Shown here in pieces: positions 19,454 through 28,968 of a stretch of DNA of 64,000 nt. Numbering within the stretch: position 1 is the first letter of the stretch; each line of letters starts with the position of its first letter. Below the pieces are notes generated by a model, which saw only the letters and a list, made by a program, of their open reading frames with translations, was not told the DNA's origin and searched no databases. The DNA comes from Candidatus Bathyarchaeota archaeon. Its GTDB lineage: Archaea; Thermoproteota; Bathyarchaeia; Bathyarchaeales; Bathycorpusculaceae. The stretch covers positions 1 to 64,000 of the forward strand of contig JAOZHY010000048.1 in NCBI GenBank assembly GCA_026014595.1. Direction: 5' to 3'. The position numbers were made by a program, and so were the translations under genes.

Positions 19454-19595
19454 GCTTTTTCACCTTTCAAACTCCATGAACTGCAGGGATTGTGCGCTCA
19501 AAAATCTCATATTTTTCTACTCGGATACTGAGGAATAAACATTGCGGCGTTTCTGAGTGGTATAGGCTTATGTTCTAGCGCGCGAGTGTATTTGT

Positions 19596-20435
19596 ATGTT
19601 TCGTGTGGAAACAATGAATCGGAAGGATTTTACTTTTGCGGTCCAGCTCTCTAACACCATGAACTGGAACATGACAATTGACGACTTCGAGTTGGCAACG
19701 GCGCTTGAGCCTGAAGGATGCTTCATACTTCTGCAGGACTCTGAGCGGTTGGGTATAGCCACGACGGTGAGTTTTGGTAAAGTCGGCTGGTTCGGCAACC
19801 TGATTGTGAGAGAAGAATACAGAAAAAGGGGCGCGGGAAGTTTTCTGTTAAGGCATGCGTTGGATTACTTGAAGGGTGCGGGCGTTGAAACGGTTGGGCT
19901 TTATGCTTACCCGCACCTGATTAAGTTCTATGAGAGTTTCGGTTTCAAGGTTGACGAGGAATTTCTTGAGTTGCATGGCAAACCATTGCCCCGCACAGCG
20001 TCTGAAACATCGAGGAAAATTCAAAGGCAGGATGTCGATGCCGTAATTGATTTTGACAGCCAGTGCTTTGGAGCATGCAGAACCAAACTGTTGGAGCACA
20101 TCTTTCGAGAAAAGAAGAACCTGTGCTACTTCTCTGCTGATGAGGGCGGCGTCAAGGGATACGTTGCAGCGAAGGTTTTTGACGGAATGGCTGAGGTCGG
20201 TCCACTGGTGTGCCACAGAAAACATGTTGATGCCGCTGTGATGCTTCTAGAGGCCGTGTTGAGCAGGTTGGGGGAGCTTAACGTTTTCATGTGCGTGCCG
20301 GCGAAAGAGACCGCGCTTCTCGACTGGCTGTCTGAAGCGGGGTTTCGCAGTGATTTTCATGTGGCAAGAATGTTTTTAGGTCCCGCCGTTGCATCAAACT
20401 GCTTATACGTGGCAGAATCTCTGGAGCGAGGATGA
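19596..20435 (+). CDS. GNAT N-acetyltransferase with tandem GNAT-like halves
   Basis: GWFGNLIVREEYRKRGAGSFLLRHALDYLKGAGVETVGLYAYPHLIKFYESFGFK. Confidence 0.8.
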   Translation: MFRVETMNRKDFTFAVQLSNTMNWNMTIDDFELATALEPEGCFILLQDSERLGIATTVSFGKVGWFGNLIVREEYRKRGAGSFLLRHALDYLKGAGVETVGLYAYPHLIKFYESFGFKVDEEFLELHGKPLPRTASETSRKIQRQDVDAVIDFDSQCFGACRTKLLEHIFREKKNLCYFSADEGGVKGYVAAKVFDGMAEVGPLVCHRKHVDAAVMLLEAVLSRLGELNVFMCVPAKETALLDWLSEAGFRSDFHVARMFLGPAVASNCLYVAESLERG

Positions 20436-20441
20436 TGGCGC

Positions 20442-21794
20442 ATGCCTGACGATCTATGCCGCAAACTCTTGGAGGATTTTCTCAGAAACTCTTGGACATG
20501 TGTGAAGGACACTGTTGAAGCGCTTGCTGGCTTCAGCGACGTTAGAAAAGTGGTTTTCTTCTGGTTCAAGAATGGAAGGAAAACTGAGCAAACTTTTGAG
20601 GGAACGCATTTCTTTCTGAGGAGTTCAGTTGAGTACTCAAACCCGCAGCTGACCGTAGAGGAAGTGCAAGGCATCATAGGCGCACGCATGCTCGAAGCCT
20701 GCGGAAACCACTTTCACGCTTACGGCTTGAAAGAGCCGGACACCGCTGATTTTGACGAAATATGCGAGGCGCTGAAAAAACCGCCGGAGGGTCTTATTGT
20801 GCCATTTCTGCTTAACACTGACGATATAGAGCCAGACCGTTACTCCATGAACCCGATGAGAAAGTCAATCGTTGCCAGCGGGCAGAGCGCTTTTCCAGTC
20901 GCTTACGTGAAGCCAGAGCCGTTAGTCATGGACAAGCAGTTCTTGAGCAAGTATGAAGGAAAATTGCTTGCGAAAAGCGAAGCCGAACTCATAAACAGCT
21001 ATCATGCAAGCGCTAAAGACTCTTACTTGGACTTCGTGGATTCTGTGAAGTACGCCGAGATGGATGAGTTCTCGCAAACCTTCGGGATTAACTTGTCGCT
21101 TCCTGCTTTGCGGATGCCGTTAGCCACATTGCAAGCCGAAGACAAGAGCGGTTTGCTGCATCACATAATCCGCGAGACCCACAGGGACTATGAGGCGGTC
21201 AGCCAAGCGTACTCGTGCATGGGAAGGAGCATGGCGAAGAGAACAACGTTGCTGACGGTGCCGCACTCGAAGAAGGGTTACGGTTCCAAACGCGCCGCCC
21301 GAGGCAGACTCCACTTCAACGAGGCAAACCTGGAAAGTGTTCATGTCAAATACGAAACCACGCCGCTTTACCCGAACTCGGTTGACCCAGACGACGTTAG
21401 CATCGCAGAGGCTGAAGACGACTTCACCGTGGCAGGCGAAAAACTCGCCCAGTACAACTTCAAGGAAACGCCTTCGTCCCCGCAGTTCTTCCTCTACTCT
21501 TTAGGGTCGCCTGAAAATGGCGTGGTATGGCATGGCATAGGAGCGTACGCTGCGCCGCAGCTGCTGCACAGTTACGTTTCCGTGCACAACGCCTGCATGA
21601 AACAGCTGACCAAGGATTTGAAGGATATGTACGGAGTGAAAACGAGTGTGCCGATGCAGTTTAACCTTGCACCAGAAGGCATGTGGGTTCACCCTCTATA
21701 CCACAACATCGACGCCGGCATAGGCACCGTGGGAAACCCGTCGGAACTGGTTCGCAGGGGCATGAAAATCGAGCACCTTTCAGCGTTCAAGTAG
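20442..21794 (+). CDS. Conserved-looking protein of unknown function (450 aa)
   Basis: Long intact ORF immediately after the GNAT gene. Confidence 0.7.
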   Translation: MPDDLCRKLLEDFLRNSWTCVKDTVEALAGFSDVRKVVFFWFKNGRKTEQTFEGTHFFLRSSVEYSNPQLTVEEVQGIIGARMLEACGNHFHAYGLKEPDTADFDEICEALKKPPEGLIVPFLLNTDDIEPDRYSMNPMRKSIVASGQSAFPVAYVKPEPLVMDKQFLSKYEGKLLAKSEAELINSYHASAKDSYLDFVDSVKYAEMDEFSQTFGINLSLPALRMPLATLQAEDKSGLLHHIIRETHRDYEAVSQAYSCMGRSMAKRTTLLTVPHSKKGYGSKRAARGRLHFNEANLESVHVKYETTPLYPNSVDPDDVSIAEAEDDFTVAGEKLAQYNFKETPSSPQFFLYSLGSPENGVVWHGIGAYAAPQLLHSYVSVHNACMKQLTKDLKDMYGVKTSVPMQFNLAPEGMWVHPLYHNIDAGIGTVGNPSELVRRGMKIEHLSAFK

Positions 21795-21808
21795 GAGCAG
21801 CAAGGGCG

Positions 21809-22339
21809 ATGAACTGGCTGGATTACGCAGTGTTTAGGACGTTGCGTTTGTTCGGCAGGCTGCCTTTAAACAAGATAGTAGGATTCGGAGCTTCCACCCG
21901 AACATTCGCGGATTACTTCAAGGGCTTCGAAAAAGTGCCTGCAGTGCGCAGCATTTTCGGCGATAAAACAGAAGAAGTTCTGCGCAACCTCAAAGTGGAT
22001 ATCACGTGGTTCAGCGGGTACATGTTCGTCAACAACGCCAACGGTCACCTCGTCATAAGCGCGCGGTACCTGCACGACGGCGACAAGGTGGACATTTACT
22101 TGGACCTAATTCATGAGCTATACCATGTCAAGCAGCACATGGAAGGGAAAGAGCTCTTCGACAACCGCTACAACTACGTGGATAGACCCACGGAAGTTGA
22201 AGCCTACCGTTACACCGTGCAAGAGGCTCGGCGCATCGGTCTCAGCGACAAGAGAATATGCGATTACCTCAAAACCGAGTGGATGAGCGACCAAGACCTG
22301 AAACGGCTTGCGAACGCCGTCGGCGTCACATGCTGCTAA
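21809..22339 (+). CDS. Putative HExxH metallopeptidase-like protein
   Basis: YLDLIHELYHVKQHMEGKELFDNRYNYVDRPTEVEAYRYTVQEARR; start chosen at MNWLDYAVF after the upstream stop. Confidence 0.65.
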   Translation: MNWLDYAVFRTLRLFGRLPLNKIVGFGASTRTFADYFKGFEKVPAVRSIFGDKTEEVLRNLKVDITWFSGYMFVNNANGHLVISARYLHDGDKVDIYLDLIHELYHVKQHMEGKELFDNRYNYVDRPTEVEAYRYTVQEARRIGLSDKRICDYLKTEWMSDQDLKRLANAVGVTCC

Positions 22340-23427
22340 ACACCGAGTGCTTCATGGTAAACCCGCAGCATCTTCTGTGCACAGATGTCCCATGTAAAAT
22401 TGTTCGAAACAAACTCGCGCCCCTTGTGCCCCATCTGCTCTCGCAAAGAGTAGCTGGACAGCAACTTAATGAGGACATCGGCTAGTTCACGGCTGCTGGG
22501 CTTTACAAGCAACCCGGTCTCTCCGTCTAACATTGCTTCGGGGACTCCGCCCACATTAAAGGCGACAACGGGTTTGGCGGTTGCCTGCGCTTCCAACAAC
22601 GCGATGCCCTGACCCTCTTGGATTGATGGGAGAGCAAACACGTCGGCGCAGTTGTACACGGCGGGAAGCACGTTTTCTTTCACGTCGCCCAAGAACACGA
22701 AATTCCGTGACAGGTCGATTTTTTCCAGGTACGTTTCAAGATGTCCCCTCAGAGGCCCGTTTCCAACTATTACAAAGATTACGTTGAATTCTTTAACCAC
22801 GCGTTTGGCGGCTTCAACAAGATACGGCAAGCCTTTCCGGGGAATTAGTCTTCCCACGAAGAGGACGCAGAGCTTGTTGTCTATTCCAATTTGGCGCTTG
22901 ATTTTCTCCAAGCCGCCGAACGGCTTGTATCTTTGGGGGTCCACGCCGTTTGGCACCACCCTTATCTTCGCGGGGTCTGCGCCGTAGAACTGGTGTATCT
23001 TCTTGGCTGAGTATTGGCTCACAGTTACGATTAGGGTGGCGTTTCGGGCTGTTTCTCCTTCGATTCTTGCAAGCCGATACATCATGAGGTTAGCAAGCTT
23101 ATCCCTGACCGTCATGGAGCCGCTTTGGAAGGACTGAGCGTACTCATCCGCTAAAACGCCGTGAACCGTGTGTATGAACGGCTTCTGGACGCCCCGCTTC
23201 TTGAGAGCAGTCTGGAATCCGTAGCCGCTGACGGTGTGCGCCTCGTAGACATCCGCTTCAATGGCGTCGGCTGCTTGGGCGAGTGACCTGTTGAAAAACC
23301 AGTTGTCCACTGGGTAGAGCGCGTCTGTGGAGAAGCAGGGAACAAGATGCAGTCCGTTCACCGTGGTGGGCTTTTTGAAGCCTGCTTTTGTGCCGCTGTA
23401 AACTGTCATGTCAACTTCGCCGAGCAA
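22336..23427 (-). CDS. Glycosyltransferase family 4/1
   Basis: VVPNGVDPQRYKP, LFVGRLIPRKGLPYLVEAAKR, PSIQEGQGIALLEAQATAKPVVAFNVGGVPEAM. Confidence 0.92.
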   Translation of the reverse strand: MLGEVDMTVYSGTKAGFKKPTTVNGLHLVPCFSTDALYPVDNWFFNRSLAQAADAIEADVYEAHTVSGYGFQTALKKRGVQKPFIHTVHGVLADEYAQSFQSGSMTVRDKLANLMMYRLARIEGETARNATLIVTVSQYSAKKIHQFYGADPAKIRVVPNGVDPQRYKPFGGLEKIKRQIGIDNKLCVLFVGRLIPRKGLPYLVEAAKRVVKEFNVIFVIVGNGPLRGHLETYLEKIDLSRNFVFLGDVKENVLPAVYNCADVFALPSIQEGQGIALLEAQATAKPVVAFNVGGVPEAMLDGETGLLVKPSSRELADVLIKLLSSYSLREQMGHKGREFVSNNFTWDICAQKMLRVYHEALGV

Positions 23428-23611
23428 GCGGTGGGCTGTTTCAACTATGCGGCGTTCGACGCCTCCAAAGTAAAGGTGCGGAGGTTGCGTGTTAAAGATG
23501 GCTAAGTGAATCTTGCTCGAACGGGACCCTCCCTTGGTGACGGGCGTTATTATGTTTCAGACTCTTTCAACTTGCCTTATTAATCTGGTGCCGTCCAGTG
23601 TCTGCTGGGTT

Positions 23612-23644
23612 TTACTACGTACATACGCCTTATGTACGTAGTAA
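23612..23644. repeat. Perfect 14-bp inverted repeat TTACTACGTACATA-CGCCT-TATGTACGTAGTAA upstream of ileS
   Basis: Arms 23612-23625 and 23631-23644, direct reading. Confidence 0.9.
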
Positions 23645-23748
23645 CGCTGATCTGCTTTTAAGTGTGACACGACTTCGCCCAACTGCATGCGGAAGCTTAA
23701 TGCTTTTATATGCAGTTTCGATGTATTTGCGGTGTACTGGGATGCAAG

Positions 23749-26700
23749 GTGACTGCCAAATCAAAAACCGAACCCGACTCTAACCTCAGCTTATCTGGAG
23801 ATTACCGACCGCTTGAGCTTGAACAGGAAATCCGTGAGTTCTGGGAGAAAAACAGGATCCGCGACAAGCTGGAGCACCGAGAAAACGGCGCCAAGGGCTT
23901 GCTGGGCTACGTTGAGGGACCACCCACGCTCAACGGGATTCCGCACATCGGTCACGCACGTGGGCGCGTGATGAAGGACATCCGCTACCGCTGGAAGACC
24001 ATGCAGGGTTACTACGTACCTTTCTGGGCGGGGTGGGACTGCCAAGGCTTGCCCGTGGAGCTGGAGGTCGAGAAACTCTTAGGCGTGAAGAACAAGCGGG
24101 AACTGCTGGAACGCGTGGGCGAAGAACGCTTCATAGCGGAATGCAAGAAAGTCATCATGAAGTACCATCGCGAGTGGGCTGAATCCGACAGGCGCCTGGG
24201 CATATTCATCAACCAGGATAAAGCTTACTGGACGTACCGCGACGAGTACATCGAACGCGAGTGGCAGTACCTCAAACGCGCATGGGACCAGAACCTACTT
24301 GAGGAGGGGCATTACGTGGTGGCTTACTGCCCAGGCTGCCAAACCTCGCTTAGCAGCGCCGAAGTGGGCTACGAGGGTAGCTATAAAGAGGTGGAAGACC
24401 CGTCACTGTACTTTAAATTCAAGGTGGCGGGCAGCGAGAACACGTTTTTCCTCATCTGGACAACCATGCCCTTTACGATTATAACGGACACGATGCTGGC
24501 AGTCAAACCCGACGCCGAGTACGTCAAGGTGCGAGTCGGCGAAGAATTCTGGATAATGGTGCGGCAGCGCGTGGAGCCAGTCATGCAGGAGCTCGGCATA
24601 ACCAAGTACGAAGTCACTGAGACAATGCTGGGCAAAAGCCTCGAAGGCACGCGCTATGATTACCCGCTTAAAGACCTAATCCCAAAACAGGCGGAGTTGG
24701 AGAAACAGAACCCGCTGGTGCACACGGTAATCGGCGAAGACTTCGTGGACGTAGACACGGCGACGGGCGTGGTCCACCTGTCACCTGGAAACGGCGAGGA
24801 AGACTTCTGGGCGGCGCAGAAGCGCAAGGTGCCGGTGTTCGCGCCTTTCGACGACGAGGTCAAATTCACTGCAGACGCTGGCGTGTTCAGCGGCGTTTTC
24901 GCAAGAGACGCCGACTACTTAATAGTGGAAGAGCTGCGCAGCCACAACGCCTTCGTCGAAGTCAAGAAGACGAAGCATGAGTACCCGACTTGCTGGCGTT
25001 CGCACCACAAGCTCGTGTGGCTGGCACGGAAAGAGTACTTCCTCAGAACCGACAAGATAAACAGCAAAGTCCTCGAAGCCGCCGAGAAAGTCCAGTACTA
25101 CTTCGAAGAGCCAAAAAACCGCTTCCTCTCATTCCTAAAAGAGGGCAAACCATGGTGCATCTCCCGAGAGCGCGTCTGGGGCACGCCCCTACCCATATGG
25201 ACCTGCGAGAAATGCGGCGAGAAACGGCTTGTCGCAAGTAAGAAAGAGCTTGTGGAATCCGCTTTGGAGCCTGTTCCAGCCGATTTCGAGTTGCATAAGC
25301 CATGGGTAGACCGCGTCACGCTCAAATGCCCCAAATGCGGCGGCACCATGCAAAGAGAGGATTACGTATTGGACACGTGGCATAACAGCGGCGCCTCGCC
25401 ATACGCGAGGTTCACGGACGCCGAGTTCGCCAAGTTTGTGCCCGTTGATTTCCTCACGGAGGGCATAGACCAGACACGGGGCTGGGCAAACTCGCTGCTG
25501 CTGGAATACGTCATACTCACGGGCAAGCCAGAAGCGCCTTACCGCGCGTTCCTGTTCCAAGGTTTGACACAGGATGCGAGAGGCAGGAAGATGAGCAAAA
25601 GCCTCGGCAACGTGGTAGAAACCAACAAGCTTCTGGACAAGTATTCGGCGGACGTGTGCCGGTTCTACATGATGCGCAAATGCTCACCGATAGACTTTAT
25701 GAACTTTGACCTGCAGGAGCTTAACCGACGCCCGTATCAGGTGCTGTCCACGCTTTATCACCTGAGCAGGTTTTTCCTCCAGAACGCCGAGTTCGACAAG
25801 TTCAGCCCAGCAAAGTTCAGTTTAGACTGGGCTTTCAACGCAGGGCAACTTAAGGACGCGGACAGATGGCTGCTGTCGAAGCTGCAGGCGATCATCGAGG
25901 AGTATACGCTTGGGCTGGAGCGGTGCGAGTTTAACGCTGCTGTGGCGGTCTTGGAGGACTTTGTTATCGAAACGTTGAGCAGGCTCTACGTGCCCATGAT
26001 AAGGAAAGAGCTTTGGACGGACGACCCGGAAACCCTTGAGAGACGACAGACAATCTACGCTGTGCTGCACCACACGCTGCGGACAATTACGTTGCTGTTC
26101 AACCCAGTCACGCCCTACCTCAGCGAGGCGCTCCACCAAAAAGTCTACAGGCGCCTAGACCCGAAACTGGCTGAGTCCATAAACCTCGAAGGCTGGCCTG
26201 TCCCAGACGAGAAAATGCGCAACAAAACGCTGGAAGAACAGTTCGAAACCTTGTTCAAATGCGTGTCTCTGGTCTACGCCGCAAGGCAGCAAGCGAAGCT
26301 GAAGCGAAGATGGCCACTGTCGAAGGTTGTTGTGGTTGCGCCCAAGAAAACGACTGAAGCCCTGAAAAAAGCCGAGGAACTTTTCTTAGAGCTAACCAAC
26401 GTTAAAGCGGCGGAGTACGCTGAGCAAGCGCCCGAATACGTTGGCGGTGAGAACTGGGTGTCCGCCACTGAAGGCGACGTTCTCGTGTTCGTGAGCGGAC
26501 AGCGCGACGAAACCCTGCTCGGGGAAGGACTCATGCGCGATTTAGCGCGCCGTGTTCAGGCTCTGCGGAAGGAGATGGGTTTCGTGCCAACGGATGTTCT
26601 AGACGCAGCGCACATCGCCGAGCTAGACGAAGAGAGCATGGGGCTTTTGGAATCGTACCTTGAGGAGATGGCGGAGCTGGTGCGCGCCCGAAAAGTGTAC

Positions 26701-26784
26701 CTGCACGGCAGCCGCAGCGAAGTGGAAGCAGACTGGCACGAGTCGGAACTGGACGGAAAACGCATATACATCAACATCCACTAG
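23749..26784 (+). CDS. ileS: Isoleucine--tRNA ligase (GTG start proposed)
   Basis: PPTLNGIPHIGHARGRVMKDI (HIGH), GRKMSKSLGN (KMSKS). A TATA-like TTTTATA near 23704 makes the ORF-track ATG at 23710 unlikely. Confidence 0.93.
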   Translation: MTAKSKTEPDSNLSLSGDYRPLELEQEIREFWEKNRIRDKLEHRENGAKGLLGYVEGPPTLNGIPHIGHARGRVMKDIRYRWKTMQGYYVPFWAGWDCQGLPVELEVEKLLGVKNKRELLERVGEERFIAECKKVIMKYHREWAESDRRLGIFINQDKAYWTYRDEYIEREWQYLKRAWDQNLLEEGHYVVAYCPGCQTSLSSAEVGYEGSYKEVEDPSLYFKFKVAGSENTFFLIWTTMPFTIITDTMLAVKPDAEYVKVRVGEEFWIMVRQRVEPVMQELGITKYEVTETMLGKSLEGTRYDYPLKDLIPKQAELEKQNPLVHTVIGEDFVDVDTATGVVHLSPGNGEEDFWAAQKRKVPVFAPFDDEVKFTADAGVFSGVFARDADYLIVEELRSHNAFVEVKKTKHEYPTCWRSHHKLVWLARKEYFLRTDKINSKVLEAAEKVQYYFEEPKNRFLSFLKEGKPWCISRERVWGTPLPIWTCEKCGEKRLVASKKELVESALEPVPADFELHKPWVDRVTLKCPKCGGTMQREDYVLDTWHNSGASPYARFTDAEFAKFVPVDFLTEGIDQTRGWANSLLLEYVILTGKPEAPYRAFLFQGLTQDARGRKMSKSLGNVVETNKLLDKYSADVCRFYMMRKCSPIDFMNFDLQELNRRPYQVLSTLYHLSRFFLQNAEFDKFSPAKFSLDWAFNAGQLKDADRWLLSKLQAIIEEYTLGLERCEFNAAVAVLEDFVIETLSRLYVPMIRKELWTDDPETLERRQTIYAVLHHTLRTITLLFNPVTPYLSEALHQKVYRRLDPKLAESINLEGWPVPDEKMRNKTLEEQFETLFKCVSLVYAARQQAKLKRRWPLSKVVVVAPKKTTEALKKAEELFLELTNVKAAEYAEQAPEYVGGENWVSATEGDVLVFVSGQRDETLLGEGLMRDLARRVQALRKEMGFVPTDVLDAAHIAELDEESMGLLESYLEEMAELVRARKVYLHGSRSEVEADWHESELDGKRIYINIH

Positions 26785-26797
26785 GAGACGTGCGCAC

Positions 26798-26974
26798 TTG
26801 ACTGAAGAACAAAACTCAAACCAACACTTCAAATGCCCCTACTGCGCCTGCGTATTCCTGACCAAAGCGGATTTGCAGAGGCACCTGAACTGCTTCGGCG
26901 ACTTCAAAGAAGCGCACGCGGAATCTTACAGGAGAACCCACGGCAGGGTAGAACACGGATTCGGCGAAGAATAG
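26798..26974 (+). CDS. Small C2H2-like zinc-finger protein
   Basis: TTG start; HFKCPYCACVFLTKADLQRHLNCFGD, CxxC-x12-H…. Confidence 0.6.
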   Translation: MTEEQNSNQHFKCPYCACVFLTKADLQRHLNCFGDFKEAHAESYRRTHGRVEHGFGEE

Positions 26975-27041
26975 GCGGATTTCGACTTAACCGAAAGCTC
27001 TAAATTCCCTCGCTGAAGTTTCTTTTCAGACGTGAGTGAAT

Positions 27042-27116
27042 GGGCTGGTAGATCAGTCTGGTATGATCGCCGCCTTCGCAAGGCGGAAGCCGCGGGTTCA
27101 AATCCCGCCCAGTCCA
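27042..27116 (+). tRNA. tRNA-Ala (anticodon CGC)
   Basis: GGGCTGG/CCAGTCC acceptor with G3:U70; CCGCC-TTCGCAA-GGCGG anticodon arm; CGGGTTCAAATCCCG T arm. Confidence 0.93.
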
Positions 27117-27184
27117 CTCAAAATTGTGTTCAAATTTCTGATTAGTCCCAACTCACTCTGCGCGTTTTTGAGAGGTTTATAAGT

Positions 27185-27628
27185 GTGCAAACCAAAGCTA
27201 TTACTATGTACGCTGGATACGTTTTTATCTGCAACAACACCTCGCAGGAACAATGCCTCCACCGCAAGCTCTACGTCTGCACAGACAAGAAAATCGCGCC
27301 CCAGGAGAAAATCAAGAGAGGCGCAACCATATTCCTCTACAACACCGACACCAAAGCCCTTCTGGGACCCTTCACAGCGCTGAGCGAAGGCGGACAAGAA
27401 CTCGAAAAAGGCTCGTGGGCAATCGACATCGACGAGCACAGCGCCTCGGAGAACGTGAAACTCGAATGGGAGGAACTGCACCTCCTCCAAAACGCGTCGG
27501 AAGTGCTACCGTTCCTGAAAAACCCAGAGACCTGCACGTTGTCTGAAACAGACACCCAACGTGCGCTGGACTTGCTCAAAGAGGCACCGCGGTACGTTCA
27601 TGACGCAAAACACGAAAAGTCTACTTGA
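27185..27628 (+). CDS. DCD (development and cell death)-like domain protein
   Basis: AGYVFICNNTSQEQCLHRKLYVC…IKRGATIFLYNTDTKALLGPFTALSEGG follows the DCD pattern. Confidence 0.55.
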   Translation: MQTKAITMYAGYVFICNNTSQEQCLHRKLYVCTDKKIAPQEKIKRGATIFLYNTDTKALLGPFTALSEGGQELEKGSWAIDIDEHSASENVKLEWEELHLLQNASEVLPFLKNPETCTLSETDTQRALDLLKEAPRYVHDAKHEKST

Positions 27629-27922
27629 TTTTCTTAACTTCGATAGCGAGAATCTTGTGGCAGTTTATGCACCTTGTCAAGACAAGTTCAAACCCGTTCA
27701 GCACATCAAACCGCGTCTGCGTGTACCGCCTCTGCTTTGCATGCTCACAAGTCGCTTGACTGATAGAAATCAGCCTATCCTCTCGCGTCTCCTTTCCCTC
27801 ACCTGATGGTTGCGCTGGGTTTCCAAATAACCCTTGTGAAAGAATCTTCTAGAAGCAAGTAACTTGGCAGCGCGATGTAGATGGGTGTGCACCCAGAAAA
27901 TGTCACTTAGGTGACGGCGGCG

Positions 27923-28189
27923 TTATACATGGTCAAAATAAAAGGCGGTAGCCTTCACTGTGCTCCGATTTTTTCGTGGCGCCTTTTGCGGTTTGGGCGG
28001 CGCAATCTTTTGCGAGCGTTTGCTGGTGATAAAGACCGAACCGCCTCGGTTCAGGTGCTCTTGGATTCGCAGGAAGTCAACTTGTTCGCTTTCCTCAACT
28101 TCAACGTCTTGGCCTGCGTCGTTGCCCAACAGCAGCACTTGGAAAACCAGCGGGGTTGTCCTTTTTACTTCAAGTATTTCCTTCAACAT
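27923..28189 (-). CDS. Hypothetical protein
   Basis: ORF only. Confidence 0.3.
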   Translation of the reverse strand: MLKEILEVKRTTPLVFQVLLLGNDAGQDVEVEESEQVDFLRIQEHLNRGGSVFITSKRSQKIAPPKPQKAPRKNRSTVKATAFYFDHV

Positions 28190-28292
28190 GTCTCTTTTTC
28201 ATCCCTGATATTTTTGGAACAATATCTTTGTGTTGAAGAAAATTTTTAAAACTATGTGACTGTACGGACACAGCAACAGCGACAACTTCGAA

Positions 28293-28952
28293 TTAAGCAA
28301 GGACAAAATTGACGATGCGGCTTTTCTCCGTTAACGACTTCACGATTAGGTCGGGCTTCGCCTTCTCTAACTCCGCTTCACCGTAGACTCCCGTCAGCAC
28401 CGCGATGCACTTCATTCCTGCAGCTTTGGCGGCTTCAACACCGAAAATCGAGTCCTCCACGACCACGCACCTGTCTGGCGTGCTCTTGAGCTGGACAGCG
28501 CACTTCAGAAAGATTTCAGGGTTAGGCTTTGAGTGGGCGACGTCGTCGGCTGTGAGCACAGCGTCGAAATACTTTCGGATGCTTCTCTTGTTGAGAAGGT
28601 GGTTGATGACTTGGCGGTTGTTCATGGAAGCCAAGCCCAGCTTGACATTGCCCTGCAACGCCTCCAGAAGCGCCAGCGCGCCAGGGAACAGCTTGATCCC
28701 GCTGGATAGTTCGATTTCAGTTTGCACCTTCCTTTCCACAAGACGCTTGATTAACGCCTCGTCGAAAGGTGTTTGTGTGGAGCGCAGGATTTCCCTGAAG
28801 GTTTCTGCTGAGCCTGTTCCGATGCGGCGCTCGATGAACCCGTCGCTTATGGTGCAGTTGATTTCTCTGAGGGCTTTTTGGAACGACGCCACGACTACCT
28901 GTCTGGCGTCGGCGAGGGTTCCGTCCCAGTCGAATATGACTGCTTCAAACAT
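28293..28952 (-). CDS. HAD-superfamily hydrolase (phosphoglycolate phosphatase-like)
   Basis: MFEAVIFDWDGTLADAR, VVEDSIFGVEAAKAAGM. Confidence 0.9.
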   Translation of the reverse strand: MFEAVIFDWDGTLADARQVVVASFQKALREINCTISDGFIERRIGTGSAETFREILRSTQTPFDEALIKRLVERKVQTEIELSSGIKLFPGALALLEALQGNVKLGLASMNNRQVINHLLNKRSIRKYFDAVLTADDVAHSKPNPEIFLKCAVQLKSTPDRCVVVEDSIFGVEAAKAAGMKCIAVLTGVYGEAELEKAKPDLIVKSLTEKSRIVNFVLA

Positions 28953-28968
28953 TTCGGCTGAACCTTCG

